A DNA stretch of 32,680 bases from positions 1 to 32,680 of the forward strand of contig CAMLEO010000046.1 in the NCBI GenBank assembly GCA_946478975.1, given 5' to 3'. The stretch is from an uncultured Steroidobacter sp. (GTDB taxonomy: Bacteria; Pseudomonadota; Gammaproteobacteria; Steroidobacterales; Steroidobacteraceae). Below the pieces are notes generated by a model. That model was given only the letters and a program-made list of their open reading frames with translations, did no database searches and was not told where the DNA came from. Made by a program: the position numbers and the translations under genes. The stretch's first letter is position 1. Each line of letters starts with the position of its first letter. This document shows positions 1-10,641 of the stretch, one piece after another.

Positions 1-1667
1 CCGACTCCACGCTCGGCCGCGTCGCCGTTCACTATCAACATCACGACGGCTACGGCATTCACACCGGTACCGGCAAGGACATCGATGACCTGAACGTCAT
101 TGCCACGCGCGGCCACCTTGAATTCAAGCTGGGCGAAGATCTCGATCTGTTGTTGAGCGGCGAGTACGCCAAAGAGGACGATCACAGCAAGTCGGTGCAC
201 TTCATTGCGCCGATGTTTCCTGTGCCGCCGGTGCCGAGCCTGCGAGCTTCGGGCCTGCCGAATGTGCAGCCGAATTCGCGTAATGCCGGTGGCGATTTCC
301 GCCCGTCGTACTGGAGCGAGACCTGGTCCGGCACCGCTACGCTCACGTGGCAGGCGACCGAGGATGTGTCTTTCAAGTCGCTCACCAACTATCGCGAGTT
401 CGACGATCGGCTGGTGCAGGACTTCGACGTGTCCGATACGGTCAACGGCACCTTCCCGCCGTCGCCGACCTCGACCAATCAATTGCAGTCCATCGGCGAC
501 GATCAGTTCTCCGAAGAGCTGCAGTTCATTTATGAAGGCCAGAAGCTGCACGGCATCGCCGCGGCTTATTACCTGACCGAAAGCATCGACAGCCTGGTGC
601 TGCTTGGTCGCGATCCGGTGGGTGCGCCGGACCGCTCACGGGTGAAGGTGCCGGCGACGCTCGATGTGGACGCGTGGGCGGTCTTCACCAATTTCACTTA
701 CTCGTTCACCGATGTGTTCGCCGTCAAAGCTGGTGCGCGTTACAGCGCGGAGAAGCGCACGGTCGACAATACGTTTGCAGTCGCGAGTCCGGTGGACACA
801 GCGGCCGTCGCCGATCCGCCGCGCCACAAGTCGCGTGACTACTCGAACTTCTCGCCGGAGCTCGGCGTGGAGATCCGGCCGAACGGCAATGTGATGTTGT
901 ATGCGACGTATTCGGAAGGCTTCAAGAGCGGCACGGCCAATCTCGGCGAGCGCGTGCCGAACCTGGTGAATCCCGAGACGATCCAGAACTACGAAGCCGG
1001 CATCAAGAGCCGGCTGGCGCAAGATACATTGCTGGTGAATCTCGCGGCCTTCAAGTACAAAGTCGATGACGCTCAGTACGACCGCACGTATGCGATCACC
1101 GTGCCGCCGTTCTACGCCGCTCGCCTGGAGAATGCCGCGACCACCGATGGCAAAGGCATGGAGCTGGAGACCGACTGGCTGGCGACGGATCACTTCAAGC
1201 TGTCGTTCACCGGTACGTATTATCACATTCGGTTCGATCGGTTCCTGTCGCAGAACCCGATCAATCCGGCGCTGTTCGGCCCGGGCGGTTCGAGCCTGCC
1301 GCCGGTGGATCTCGCTGGCAATCGTCCGCGCAACACGCCGGATTGGACCGCCGAGTTGTCCGCAACGTATGAATGGTCGCTGACCAGCGGTGCGTCGCTG
1401 GCGCTGACCGGATCGGCCGCGAGCCGAGACAAGCAGTACTACACCGAGTTCAACGATGAGATCACCGGCCAGGACAGTTACACGCTGTACGACGCCAACC
1501 TGCTGTACACCGCGCCCGGCGGCAAATTCACGCTGAATTTCTGGGGCAAGAACCTGTCGGATGAAATGGTCGTGTCCGGCATCTATGTGACATCGACGTC
1601 ACGCACCATCACCGGTACATACCTGCCGCCGCGCACCTACGGTGCGACCGTCGGTTACAAGTTCTGA
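1..1667 (+). CDS. TonB-dependent outer-membrane receptor, C-terminal part (5' end outside window)
   Basis: The reading frame is open from the left edge (first full codon at base 3) to a TGA at 1665-1667, giving about 554 residues. It is rich in alternating aromatic/polar beta-strand segments, such as the stretch with YATYSEGFKSG and NYEAGIKSRL, and ends in GATVGYKF with a terminal Phe, the usual signal for outer-membrane beta-barrel insertion. These are the hallmarks of the barrel of a TonB-dependent receptor, which imports scarce ligands using TonB-ExbBD energy. The plug domain and signal peptide must lie upstream of the window. The downstream gene starts 16 bases after the stop, so the two are probably co-transcribed. 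The ligand cannot be read from the barrel; the neighbouring catabolic genes suggest an organic, perhaps aromatic, substrate rather than a siderophore (inference). Confidence 0.9.
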   Translation, partial: DSTLGRVAVHYQHHDGYGIHTGTGKDIDDLNVIATRGHLEFKLGEDLDLLLSGEYAKEDDHSKSVHFIAPMFPVPPVPSLRASGLPNVQPNSRNAGGDFRPSYWSETWSGTATLTWQATEDVSFKSLTNYREFDDRLVQDFDVSDTVNGTFPPSPTSTNQLQSIGDDQFSEELQFIYEGQKLHGIAAAYYLTESIDSLVLLGRDPVGAPDRSRVKVPATLDVDAWAVFTNFTYSFTDVFAVKAGARYSAEKRTVDNTFAVASPVDTAAVADPPRHKSRDYSNFSPELGVEIRPNGNVMLYATYSEGFKSGTANLGERVPNLVNPETIQNYEAGIKSRLAQDTLLVNLAAFKYKVDDAQYDRTYAITVPPFYAARLENAATTDGKGMELETDWLATDHFKLSFTGTYYHIRFDRFLSQNPINPALFGPGGSSLPPVDLAGNRPRNTPDWTAELSATYEWSLTSGASLALTGSAASRDKQYYTEFNDEITGQDSYTLYDANLLYTAPGGKFTLNFWGKNLSDEMVVSGIYVTSTSRTITGTYLPPRTYGATVGYKF

Positions 1668-1683
1668 AAAGGTCGAAGATTCG

Positions 1684-3804
1684 ATGCAGCCGGAAACCGT
1701 CAGCTACCAACGCACTCGCTCTGTTGGTTTCCTGCTGATCGATTATCCGCCGGTCAACGTGCTTGGCGCGGCGGTGCGTGCCGGGCTGATGGGCGCACTC
1801 GAAACGGCGCTCGCAGATGCGGATGCACGAGTCATCGTGATCGCCTGCGCCGGGCGAACGTTTTCAGCGGGCGCCGATATCGCCGAGTTTGGCGCACCGA
1901 TGAGCGAGCCGTCGTTGCAGTCGGTGTTCGCTGCGATCGAAGCCTCTCCCAAACCCGTCGTCGCGGCTTTGCACGGAACTGCGCTGGGCGGCGGCCTCGA
2001 ACTCGCGCTCGCTTGTCACTATCGCGTCGCTGCGACCGATGCGAAGCTGGGATTGCCGGAAATCACATTGGGTGTGATTCCCGGCGCCGGCGGTACGCAG
2101 CGGCTTCCGCGCATCATCGGGGCGATCGCGGCCCTGGACATGATGATCTCCGGTGCTCCAGTCGACGCGACCAATGCCAGGCGCCTCGGTTTGGTTGATG
2201 CAGTTGTCGATGGCGATCTGCAAGCGGGCGCGCTGCAGTTTTGTGAGCAATTGATAGAGCAGGGCGCCAAGCCGCGGCCCACTCGTGATCGCACTGTCGA
2301 TTCGACGGGATTCGATTCGGCCGGCGTGGCCGCTGTGCTGAACAAACATTCGCGAGCCTTGAAGTGGCGTACGACGCAGAAGTTGATTGTCGAAGCGGTC
2401 ACCGCGGCGACTCAGCCGGGATTCGACGTCGGACTGTCGGTGGAACGTCATCTCGCGGATTTCTCCATTACGACCACCGAGAGCAAGGCATTGCGTCACT
2501 TGTTCTTCGCCGAGCGCCAGGTGGCACGCGTTCCGGGAGTGCCTGCCGATGCCTCGAAAGCGCCGATCCGTCGCGTCGCTGTCATCGGCGCGGGAACGAT
2601 GGGCAGCGGGATTGCGACGGCGTGCGCCGATGCGGGCGTCGCCGTTACATTGATTGACTCTGCGCCAGAAGGGTTGCAGCGCGGCCTATCTTTAATCGCT
2701 TCCAACTACGAATCGAGCATAGCGCGCGGGCGACTCACTGCCGACGCAGCAGCTGAGCGCCGAGCGCGCATCACCGACTCGCTCGATCTCGATGCGGCCG
2801 CGAACGCGGATGTGGTGATCGAAGCTGTGTTCGAAGACCTTGCGTTGAAGCAGCGCATTCTCGGGCGAGTCGCCGCAATGACGCCGGCTTCGACGTTACT
2901 GGCTTCGAATACTTCCAGCCTGTCGATCGCCGAGCTTGCGAAGCCGTGCCGAGATCCACAGCGCGTGGTCGGGCTGCATTTCTTCAGCCCCGCGCACGTG
3001 ATGCGTTTGTTAGAAATCGTCCGCACATCTTCGACCGATCCGATGGCGCTCGGCAAAGCGCTGGCTGTGGCGAAGCTGTTACGCAAGATCGGCGTGGTCG
3101 CCGGCGACGCGTTCGGCTTCATCGGCAACAAGATGATGCTGGATGGTTACTGGCGCGAGGCAGAATTGCTGATGCTCGAAGGTGCATCGCCCGAGCAAGT
3201 CGACAGCGCAATGGAATCGTTCGGCTTCGCGATGGGGCCGGCGCGCGTCAACGATCTGGGTGGGACGGATGTCGGCACCAAGACTCGCATCGAGCTGTTC
3301 AAGCGCGAAACGCGCGCCGATCCATACTTCGTGATCGCCGATGCGCTGACGGCGATGAATCGATTGGGGCAGAAAACCGGCGCCGGCTTTTATCGATATG
3401 AGTCCGGGGATCGCAAAGCGCTCCCGGACGATGCTGTGACGGCGTTGATCGAGCGGCTTGCGGCCGAGCGTCGCATTGCCCGGCGAACCATCGATGCAAA
3501 CGAGATCGCCGAGCGCTGCATGCTTCAGCTCATCAACGTCGGCGCACAGGTCCTCGAATCGGGTATCGCCGTGCGCGCGTCGGACATCGATGTCGTTTGG
3601 GTGCACGGCTATGGTTTCCCGAGACATCTCGGCGGGCCGATGTTCCATGCCGATACCCTGGGGTTGAAGCAGGTGCTGGAACGCATCGAGCACTATCGGG
3701 CTCGGATCAAGAGCGATTACTGGCGGCCGGCGGCGCTGATCGAACAATTGGCACGTCATGACAAGTCGTTCGCGCAGTGGGATAGTGAGCGCGTCGACGC
3801 ATGA
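1684..3804 (+). CDS. Bifunctional enoyl-CoA hydratase / 3-hydroxyacyl-CoA dehydrogenase (FadB/FadJ type)
   Basis: A 706-residue protein with the FadB/FadJ layout. The N-terminal crotonase domain (about 1-190) has the oxyanion-hole segment GTALGGGLE and two Glu at positions matching the catalytic pair of FadB (about E106 and E126, the latter in GLPEITLG). The dehydrogenase domain has the NAD-binding motif GAGTMGSG (302-309) and the catalytic His in GLHFFSPAH (about H432), followed by the C-terminal helical domains. It should hydrate trans-2-enoyl-CoA and oxidise the 3-hydroxyacyl-CoA in the cytoplasm. I chose ATG 1684 over an in-frame GTG at 1642 that would overlap the receptor gene. Its place between a receptor gene and regulator/O-demethylase genes suggests side-chain beta-oxidation of an imported compound rather than housekeeping fatty-acid degradation; no thiolase gene is adjacent. 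Confidence 0.93.
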   Translation: MQPETVSYQRTRSVGFLLIDYPPVNVLGAAVRAGLMGALETALADADARVIVIACAGRTFSAGADIAEFGAPMSEPSLQSVFAAIEASPKPVVAALHGTALGGGLELALACHYRVAATDAKLGLPEITLGVIPGAGGTQRLPRIIGAIAALDMMISGAPVDATNARRLGLVDAVVDGDLQAGALQFCEQLIEQGAKPRPTRDRTVDSTGFDSAGVAAVLNKHSRALKWRTTQKLIVEAVTAATQPGFDVGLSVERHLADFSITTTESKALRHLFFAERQVARVPGVPADASKAPIRRVAVIGAGTMGSGIATACADAGVAVTLIDSAPEGLQRGLSLIASNYESSIARGRLTADAAAERRARITDSLDLDAAANADVVIEAVFEDLALKQRILGRVAAMTPASTLLASNTSSLSIAELAKPCRDPQRVVGLHFFSPAHVMRLLEIVRTSSTDPMALGKALAVAKLLRKIGVVAGDAFGFIGNKMMLDGYWREAELLMLEGASPEQVDSAMESFGFAMGPARVNDLGGTDVGTKTRIELFKRETRADPYFVIADALTAMNRLGQKTGAGFYRYESGDRKALPDDAVTALIERLAAERRIARRTIDANEIAERCMLQLINVGAQVLESGIAVRASDIDVVWVHGYGFPRHLGGPMFHADTLGLKQVLERIEHYRARIKSDYWRPAALIEQLARHDKSFAQWDSERVDA

Positions 3805-3817
3805 AGAAGTAGCTGCC

Positions 3818-6510
<2,693 letters not shown>

Positions 6511-6562
6511 TCCGAGGCGAGCAGACGCGAACTACGTCCGGGGCGCGGAGTGGGGCACGCCG

Positions 6563-6568
6563 TACAAT
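6563..6568 (+). promoter_or_regulatory. Possible -10 element giving a leaderless transcript
   Basis: TACAAT ends seven bases before the A of ATG 6576. With normal -10 spacing, transcription would begin at or next to the start codon, so the mRNA would be leaderless. No Shine-Dalgarno sequence is seen before the ATG (the bases are AACGGCG), which fits. No clear -35 box was found. Confidence 0.4.
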
Positions 6569-6575
6569 AACGGCG

Positions 6576-7715
6576 ATGAAACCCACTCTCGCTGCCTTGC
6601 TCGCGACGCTGCTCGCACCCCTTGCCGCCCTCGGCGCTCCCTATAAAGAAGTGATGAAGGAGAGCGTTAAGTCAAAACAGCCGACCGTCTATGCACGCGC
6701 CAGCGAGCACGGCTTCGGCATTCAATACATCAACTACAATCCGCGCGGCGGCGGCAAGCTGGGATTCTTCAGCGGATTGGTGGGTGGGCCGCTGGGCGGA
6801 ATCGTCGGCAACGAGTTGGATCGCGCCGTCAACGCGGGCCCCGCCGACTTCGCCAAAGAAGATATCGAGTTGCTCGCGCCGCTCTACGATCGCGAAGCCG
6901 CTCAGCATCAGCTCGAAACTGCGCTTACGCAGGCTCTGCCCGGCGTAGCGTTGTTCAGCAGTCCGCCGGTCATTAGAACACTCCCGGTGGGGGCGCCGGT
7001 GAACGTCAGTGCATTCAGCGACGATCCGGTGCTGATCGTCGAGGTGTATTCGTCATTGCGGGTCGACTATCGGTCTCTGCAAGTGACGGCCGTCGTGTAT
7101 GAGCTGAGTGCGGCGGAGCTCGCTGCCAACCCGAACGCGCCGACCGCCGGTCGCGTATATCGCAACCGTTTCGACTACGTGAGCGACCTGCTGCCCGCGC
7201 CGCACGTGAAAACGCCTGAAGAAATCAAAGCCGACGTGGAAACAGTGAAGGCGAAGTATCGCGGGCGCAAGCTCACAGAAGAGCAGCGCAAGCAGCAGCG
7301 CGAGGAATTGGAAGATGCGAAGAACGGTACCACGCTGAAGGAATGGCGTGAGCCGCTGATGCCGGAGTGGCTCGCGAGCGGCGGCGCTCGCTTGCACGAA
7401 GCGCAGCAGCTCGGCATCGCCAAAGTCATCGAGCTGCTGGCGACCGACTTGCTGGATGTCAAACCTGTTGTCAGCCGCGATGTCGACAAGCTCGCCTGGC
7501 GCACTTTGCGCGACGTGGTCCCTGGCAGCGGCCGTTACACCAGTCTGTTCGTCGGCGGCCCGTTCACCGGCGCGCTGATTTCAGAGCCTTCCGGCTTGAG
7601 CTCGGAATACTGTGAGAACACCGCTTTCAGCCAGAGCCTGCCGAAGGAAAACTGGCCGCGCCTGTGCCCCAACGAGCAAGGTCCGCCGAGCGGACCGGGC
7701 GGCCCACGCAGCTGA
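6576..7715 (+). CDS. Exported protein of unknown function
   Basis: A 379-residue protein that I do not recognise. Residues 1-20 form a signal peptide (MKPTLAALLATLLAPLAALG then APYK), so it is probably periplasmic or envelope-associated. A Gly-rich hydrophobic stretch follows at about 60-80 (GKLGFFSGLVGGPLGGIVG), resembling glycine-zipper segments. A charged, probably coiled-coil region (TPEEIKADVETVKAKYRGRK and EEQRKQQREELEDAK) lies near 210-250. The C-terminus carries two Cys (YCEN and LCPNEQG) that could form a disulfide, then a Pro/Gly tail. The start is fixed by the signal peptide. The gene abuts the convergent 61-residue membrane protein gene: its stop ends at 7715 and the neighbour's stop begins at 7716. 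No function is proposed. Confidence 0.8.
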   Translation: MKPTLAALLATLLAPLAALGAPYKEVMKESVKSKQPTVYARASEHGFGIQYINYNPRGGGKLGFFSGLVGGPLGGIVGNELDRAVNAGPADFAKEDIELLAPLYDREAAQHQLETALTQALPGVALFSSPPVIRTLPVGAPVNVSAFSDDPVLIVEVYSSLRVDYRSLQVTAVVYELSAAELAANPNAPTAGRVYRNRFDYVSDLLPAPHVKTPEEIKADVETVKAKYRGRKLTEEQRKQQREELEDAKNGTTLKEWREPLMPEWLASGGARLHEAQQLGIAKVIELLATDLLDVKPVVSRDVDKLAWRTLRDVVPGSGRYTSLFVGGPFTGALISEPSGLSSEYCENTAFSQSLPKENWPRLCPNEQGPPSGPGGPRS

Positions 7716-7901
7716 TCAGCTCTGCGACCTCCGGGGAGGCGCGTACCAGAGCACGACAGCGACCGGAATTCCCAGCGCGAGCCACGCGAGATAGTCGCCG
7801 AGTCCGCCGTCCGAGAGCAGGGCGGCGATCAAGCCGACGGTAGAGATGACGCCGATATAAATCGGCGCCGTCCAGACGCGGATGCGTTCAGGGGTGCTCA
7901 T
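7716..7901 (-). CDS. Small 61-residue membrane protein coupled to the PepSY gene
   Basis: A 61-residue protein starting MSTPERIRVWTAPIYIG, with two hydrophobic segments (about 11-30 and 38-54) separated by SDGGLGDY and ending in basic PPRRSQS. The start codon overlaps the stop of the upstream PepSY gene (shared bases 7898-7901, ATGA), a typical coupled arrangement; this and the fully used length support a real gene rather than a chance frame. It is likely a two-helix inner-membrane protein acting with the PepSY protein. I do not recognise the family. Confidence 0.72.
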   Translation of the reverse strand: MSTPERIRVWTAPIYIGVISTVGLIAALLSDGGLGDYLAWLALGIPVAVVLWYAPPRRSQS

Positions 7902-9037
7902 GTCGCGCCTTCCGTTTGCAACGTGCCGAGGCGGGCTTCGATAGAAACATTGCGTTTCTTGATCCACAAATACACGCCGCTGCCGAGCACGACGATCGCA
8001 ATCAGATCGAGCAGGGCCCAGAGAATCTTCAGCGGCAGCCCGCCGTAATCGCCGAAGTGCAGCGGCTGCGAGATCAGCAGCGCTGTGACGTACCACGGCA
8101 AGTCACGTTTATCGACGAGGTCGCCGGTGCGCGCGTCGATCAGCACCGGCTTGAGCAGTTTCGACGTGAGCGGCGTCGAGCCGTACATGAAGGCGACGTA
8201 GTGATGCGGCGTCGAATATCCATTACCCGGGAACGCCATGAAGCTGATGTCCGAGTCGGGCAGCGCTTGCCTGGCCGTTGCCACGGCGCGGTCGACGGAA
8301 CGGGTTTGCTCCGGCGGCGCTGAGTCTTTGTAAGCTTTGGTCATGTCCGCCAGCTCAGTCGATTGCCATTGCGCAAAGATCGGCAGCGCGAGCGTGTTGA
8401 TGACGCCGGTGAGCCCGACCGTAAACAACCACATCAACGTGGCGATGCCGAGCAGGTTGTGAAGATCGAGCCACTTGATGCGCGAGGAGCGCTCGTATCG
8501 CACCGAGCCGAAGCGGAGTTTGCGCATGAAAGGTCCGTACACGACGGTGCCGGACACGAGCGACGCCACCAGCAACAACCCCATCGCTCCCAGAAACAAG
8601 GTGCCGGGCAGGCCCGTGTACATATCGTAGTGCAGGCGAAACATCACGTACATGAAGCCCTGCTGCAACGGATACTCGTGCAGGAACGCTCCGGTGCGGG
8701 CATCGAACATATAAAACGCCGCAGGTTCCGGCGCATTCGCCGTCTCGCCTAAAGAAACAAACCAGGCCGCGGGCTCGTCGGGATCTCTGGAAACATACTG
8801 GACGACATGCCCGGGTTTGCGTGCGCGGGCCGCGTCGACGATGTCATCGAGATTGGCTTTGCTGGTGACGCCGGGCAGCTCCGGCGGATCGATGGAGTGG
8901 CCGAGCGCGTGATCGATCTCGTGATAGAAGATCAGTGGCAGCCCGGTGATGCACAACATCAGCAGGAACACGGTGCAGACGAGGCTGGTCCATTTGTGGA
9001 CGACATACCATTTGCGAATCGCCGGTGCGCTCAGCAT
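7898..9037 (-). CDS. PepSY-associated inner-membrane protein (PiuB-like)
   Basis: A 379-residue protein with four hydrophobic helices: about 18-38, about 143-167 (FLGAMGLLLVASLVSGTVVYG), about 195-222 (LLGIATLMWLFTVGLTGVINTLALP) and near the C-terminus (LLDLIAIVVLGSGVYLWIKKR). Two periplasmic PepSY-like stretches lie between them. N-terminal RKWYVVHKWTSL and DLHNLLG carry His residues typical of this family, whose members often accompany iron uptake or reduction and have been linked to flavin- or haem-dependent electron transfer. The start is ATG at 9037. A Fur-box-like 7-1-7 palindrome lies about 95 bases upstream, in line with iron control. The 61-residue gene downstream is translationally coupled. 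The actual substrate is unknown. Confidence 0.87.
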   Translation of the reverse strand: MLSAPAIRKWYVVHKWTSLVCTVFLLMLCITGLPLIFYHEIDHALGHSIDPPELPGVTSKANLDDIVDAARARKPGHVVQYVSRDPDEPAAWFVSLGETANAPEPAAFYMFDARTGAFLHEYPLQQGFMYVMFRLHYDMYTGLPGTLFLGAMGLLLVASLVSGTVVYGPFMRKLRFGSVRYERSSRIKWLDLHNLLGIATLMWLFTVGLTGVINTLALPIFAQWQSTELADMTKAYKDSAPPEQTRSVDRAVATARQALPDSDISFMAFPGNGYSTPHHYVAFMYGSTPLTSKLLKPVLIDARTGDLVDKRDLPWYVTALLISQPLHFGDYGGLPLKILWALLDLIAIVVLGSGVYLWIKKRNVSIEARLGTLQTEGAT

Positions 9038-9131
9038 ATCCTAGGGCGGCGGGAAAAGCCTTTTGGCATCAATGGCTTGAGCGTCCCCGTCCACGGTCCG
9101 TTGGTTTTGACGCAGCACAGCTTACAGCATT

Positions 9132-9146
9132 TGCGAACCGTTCGCA
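9132..9146 (-). promoter_or_regulatory. Fur-box-like 7-1-7 palindrome
   Basis: TGCGAAC-C-GTTCGCA on the plus strand is a perfect inverted repeat of two 7-base arms around one base, flanked by A/T-rich ATT and TTT. The 7-1-7 geometry and the AAATGCGAAC half-site resemble GC-rich forms of the Fur box. It sits between the cytochrome stop (9181) and the PepSY start (9037), upstream of the PepSY gene. A one-base loop argues against a terminator hairpin. Fur binding is inference. Confidence 0.45.
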
Positions 9147-9180
9147 TTTGCCGGCGTGCGTGTCCACGAACTTCGATTCG

Positions 9181-10503
9181 TCACAGCGATTTCAAGTATT
9201 GCTCCAGGTCCGCGCGCTCCGCAGCCGTCAAGCTGAGGTGCAGGAATTGGTTGTAATGATCGATGACGTCGGCGAGCGTGGCGAAACGACCGTCGTGGTA
9301 GTAGCCGCCTTTGCCATGCGTCCACAAGCCTTTGAGCGGCGACGTTCGATAGCGACCGTCCGGCGCGCGTTGCGCTTGAAACGCATCGATGCCGATGTCT
9401 TCGGGCAGGTGCATGTTATATCCGGGCTCCGTGAACAACGGCGGCACGTGGCATGACGAGCATTGCCCTTTGCCGTTGAACACATCTCGGCCTCGCCGAG
9501 CCTGACTTTGGTTATAACTACCGCGCGGCGCGGGTGGCGCTTTGAGCGCCAGCTGATAGAGATGAAGTGCCGGCAGCGCAGGTGTGATCTGATCTTCCTC
9601 CGCAACGATGTGGCCGAAGCGCTCGCGGGCGGCGATTGGAAACCGCGCCGCATCGTCCAGGCGCGGATCGAAGAACGTGCCCTGGCCATGCATTTCGAGA
9701 TTCGCGACCAGCGCATTCCAATGCGTCACCGAACCCCAGCCGGTCCAGGTGTGCAGATTCACACCCGCGAGTCCGAACGCCGGAGGGATCAGCGTCGCGG
9801 CGGACTTGCCGTCGGGACGAAATGCTTTGCCATCGAGCAGCAGCTCAGCGTCGAATTTTCCCGGACCCCAGGACTTCAACACCGTGCGCACGGTGCCCAC
9901 ATCGACGCCCAGCAGCTGAGCGATGGGTTGCAACCGTGGTGCGAGTGCCACGATGCCGCCGATGTTCAAATCACGATTCGCCCAGCCCTCGAGCTCTCGA
10001 CCGATGCCTGGCGCGAAAGAATCATCCACCGTCGCGTGGCACAGCGCGCATTGAATGCCGACCGCTTTGATGTGTCGATTGTCGCCGAAAATTCCGGTGA
10101 CACCGACAACCGCGCCGAGCTTGAGCAGCTCCAGTGTGTTCTTGGGATCGTCCAGATTGAGCGCGCCCGACTTGATGGCGCGTCGTACGGTGAAAGGCAG
10201 CGCGGTGACATCGACTTTCAAACCCAATGAGAGTGCCGCACGCGGACTGAGTCCAGGACCAACACCGCCGTTGGCTGCGCCGGCAATCGCCTGATGCAAC
10301 TGCAGTTGACCGCCCCAAAAGGCCTCGCTGCCGAACGTTGCATTCCTGAATGTGTCGCGACCTTCATGAATGGTTCGGATCGCGGCTGCGTCGACGCGCA
10401 ACTCGTCCAGCTCTCGCTCAGTCTCGTGAGCTCCAGCGTTGAAGGCGATCATGCTACATGCGGACAGCACCGCAGCTCGGAATGTAACGAGGATGTGCTG
10501 CAT
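9181..10503 (-). CDS. Di-haem c-type cytochrome, cytochrome c peroxidase-like
   Basis: A 440-residue protein with an N-terminal signal peptide (cleavage near FNAGA-HE) and two haem-binding motifs, CALCH at 152-156 and CSSCH at 348-352. The C-terminal half (RRGRDVFNGKGQCSSCH, YRTSPLKGLWTHGKGGYYHDGRFATLADVIDHYNQ) is typical of the di-haem cytochrome c peroxidase/MauG superfamily. It should act in the periplasm in electron transfer, peroxide reduction or an oxidative modification; which one is not decided by sequence. I took ATG 10503 because of a strong GGGAGG ribosome site just upstream; a start further out at 10524 would skip that site. The promoter region carries an ECF-type GGAAC-N17-CGTC element facing this gene, back to back with that of the sigma-factor gene. 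Confidence 0.88.
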   Translation of the reverse strand: MQHILVTFRAAVLSACSMIAFNAGAHETERELDELRVDAAAIRTIHEGRDTFRNATFGSEAFWGGQLQLHQAIAGAANGGVGPGLSPRAALSLGLKVDVTALPFTVRRAIKSGALNLDDPKNTLELLKLGAVVGVTGIFGDNRHIKAVGIQCALCHATVDDSFAPGIGRELEGWANRDLNIGGIVALAPRLQPIAQLLGVDVGTVRTVLKSWGPGKFDAELLLDGKAFRPDGKSAATLIPPAFGLAGVNLHTWTGWGSVTHWNALVANLEMHGQGTFFDPRLDDAARFPIAARERFGHIVAEEDQITPALPALHLYQLALKAPPAPRGSYNQSQARRGRDVFNGKGQCSSCHVPPLFTEPGYNMHLPEDIGIDAFQAQRAPDGRYRTSPLKGLWTHGKGGYYHDGRFATLADVIDHYNQFLHLSLTAAERADLEQYLKSL

Positions 10504-10543
10504 GTTTGTTTCCCTCCCGGCCACGGACGACGCTACTGGTACT

Positions 10544-10569
10544 GACGAAAATTGTTTTGCTTACGTTCC
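10544..10569 (-). promoter_or_regulatory. ECF-type promoter of the cytochrome gene
   Basis: Reading the minus strand, GGAAC (10569-10565) is followed after exactly 17 bases by CGTC (10547-10544). This matches the -35/-10 layout of many ECF sigma factors. The expected transcription start is about 30 bases before ATG 10503, leaving room for the GGGAGG ribosome site. Confidence 0.65.
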
Positions 10570-10584
10570 CGGAAGCGGTGCGTG

Positions 10585-10610
10585 GGAACGTTTGACCGGC
10601 TCGTGTCGTC
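10585..10610 (+). promoter_or_regulatory. ECF-type promoter of the sigma-factor gene (autoregulation)
   Basis: GGAAC (10585-10589), 17 bases, then CGTC (10607-10610) and TGA. It has the same motif and spacing as the minus-strand element, and the two -35 boxes form an inverted repeat (CGTTCCC at 10564-10570, GGGAACG at 10584-10590). It lies 31 bases before GTG 10642 and supports that start, because longer forms of the gene would run through the promoter. Confidence 0.65.
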
Positions 10611-10641
10611 TGATTGCCAGGAAATCACGGGAGCGGGGCGT

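Noticed and set aside
9132..9146. Reading the TGCGAAC palindrome as a terminator of the cytochrome gene
   Set aside because: The loop would be one base and no T-run follows; an operator fits better.
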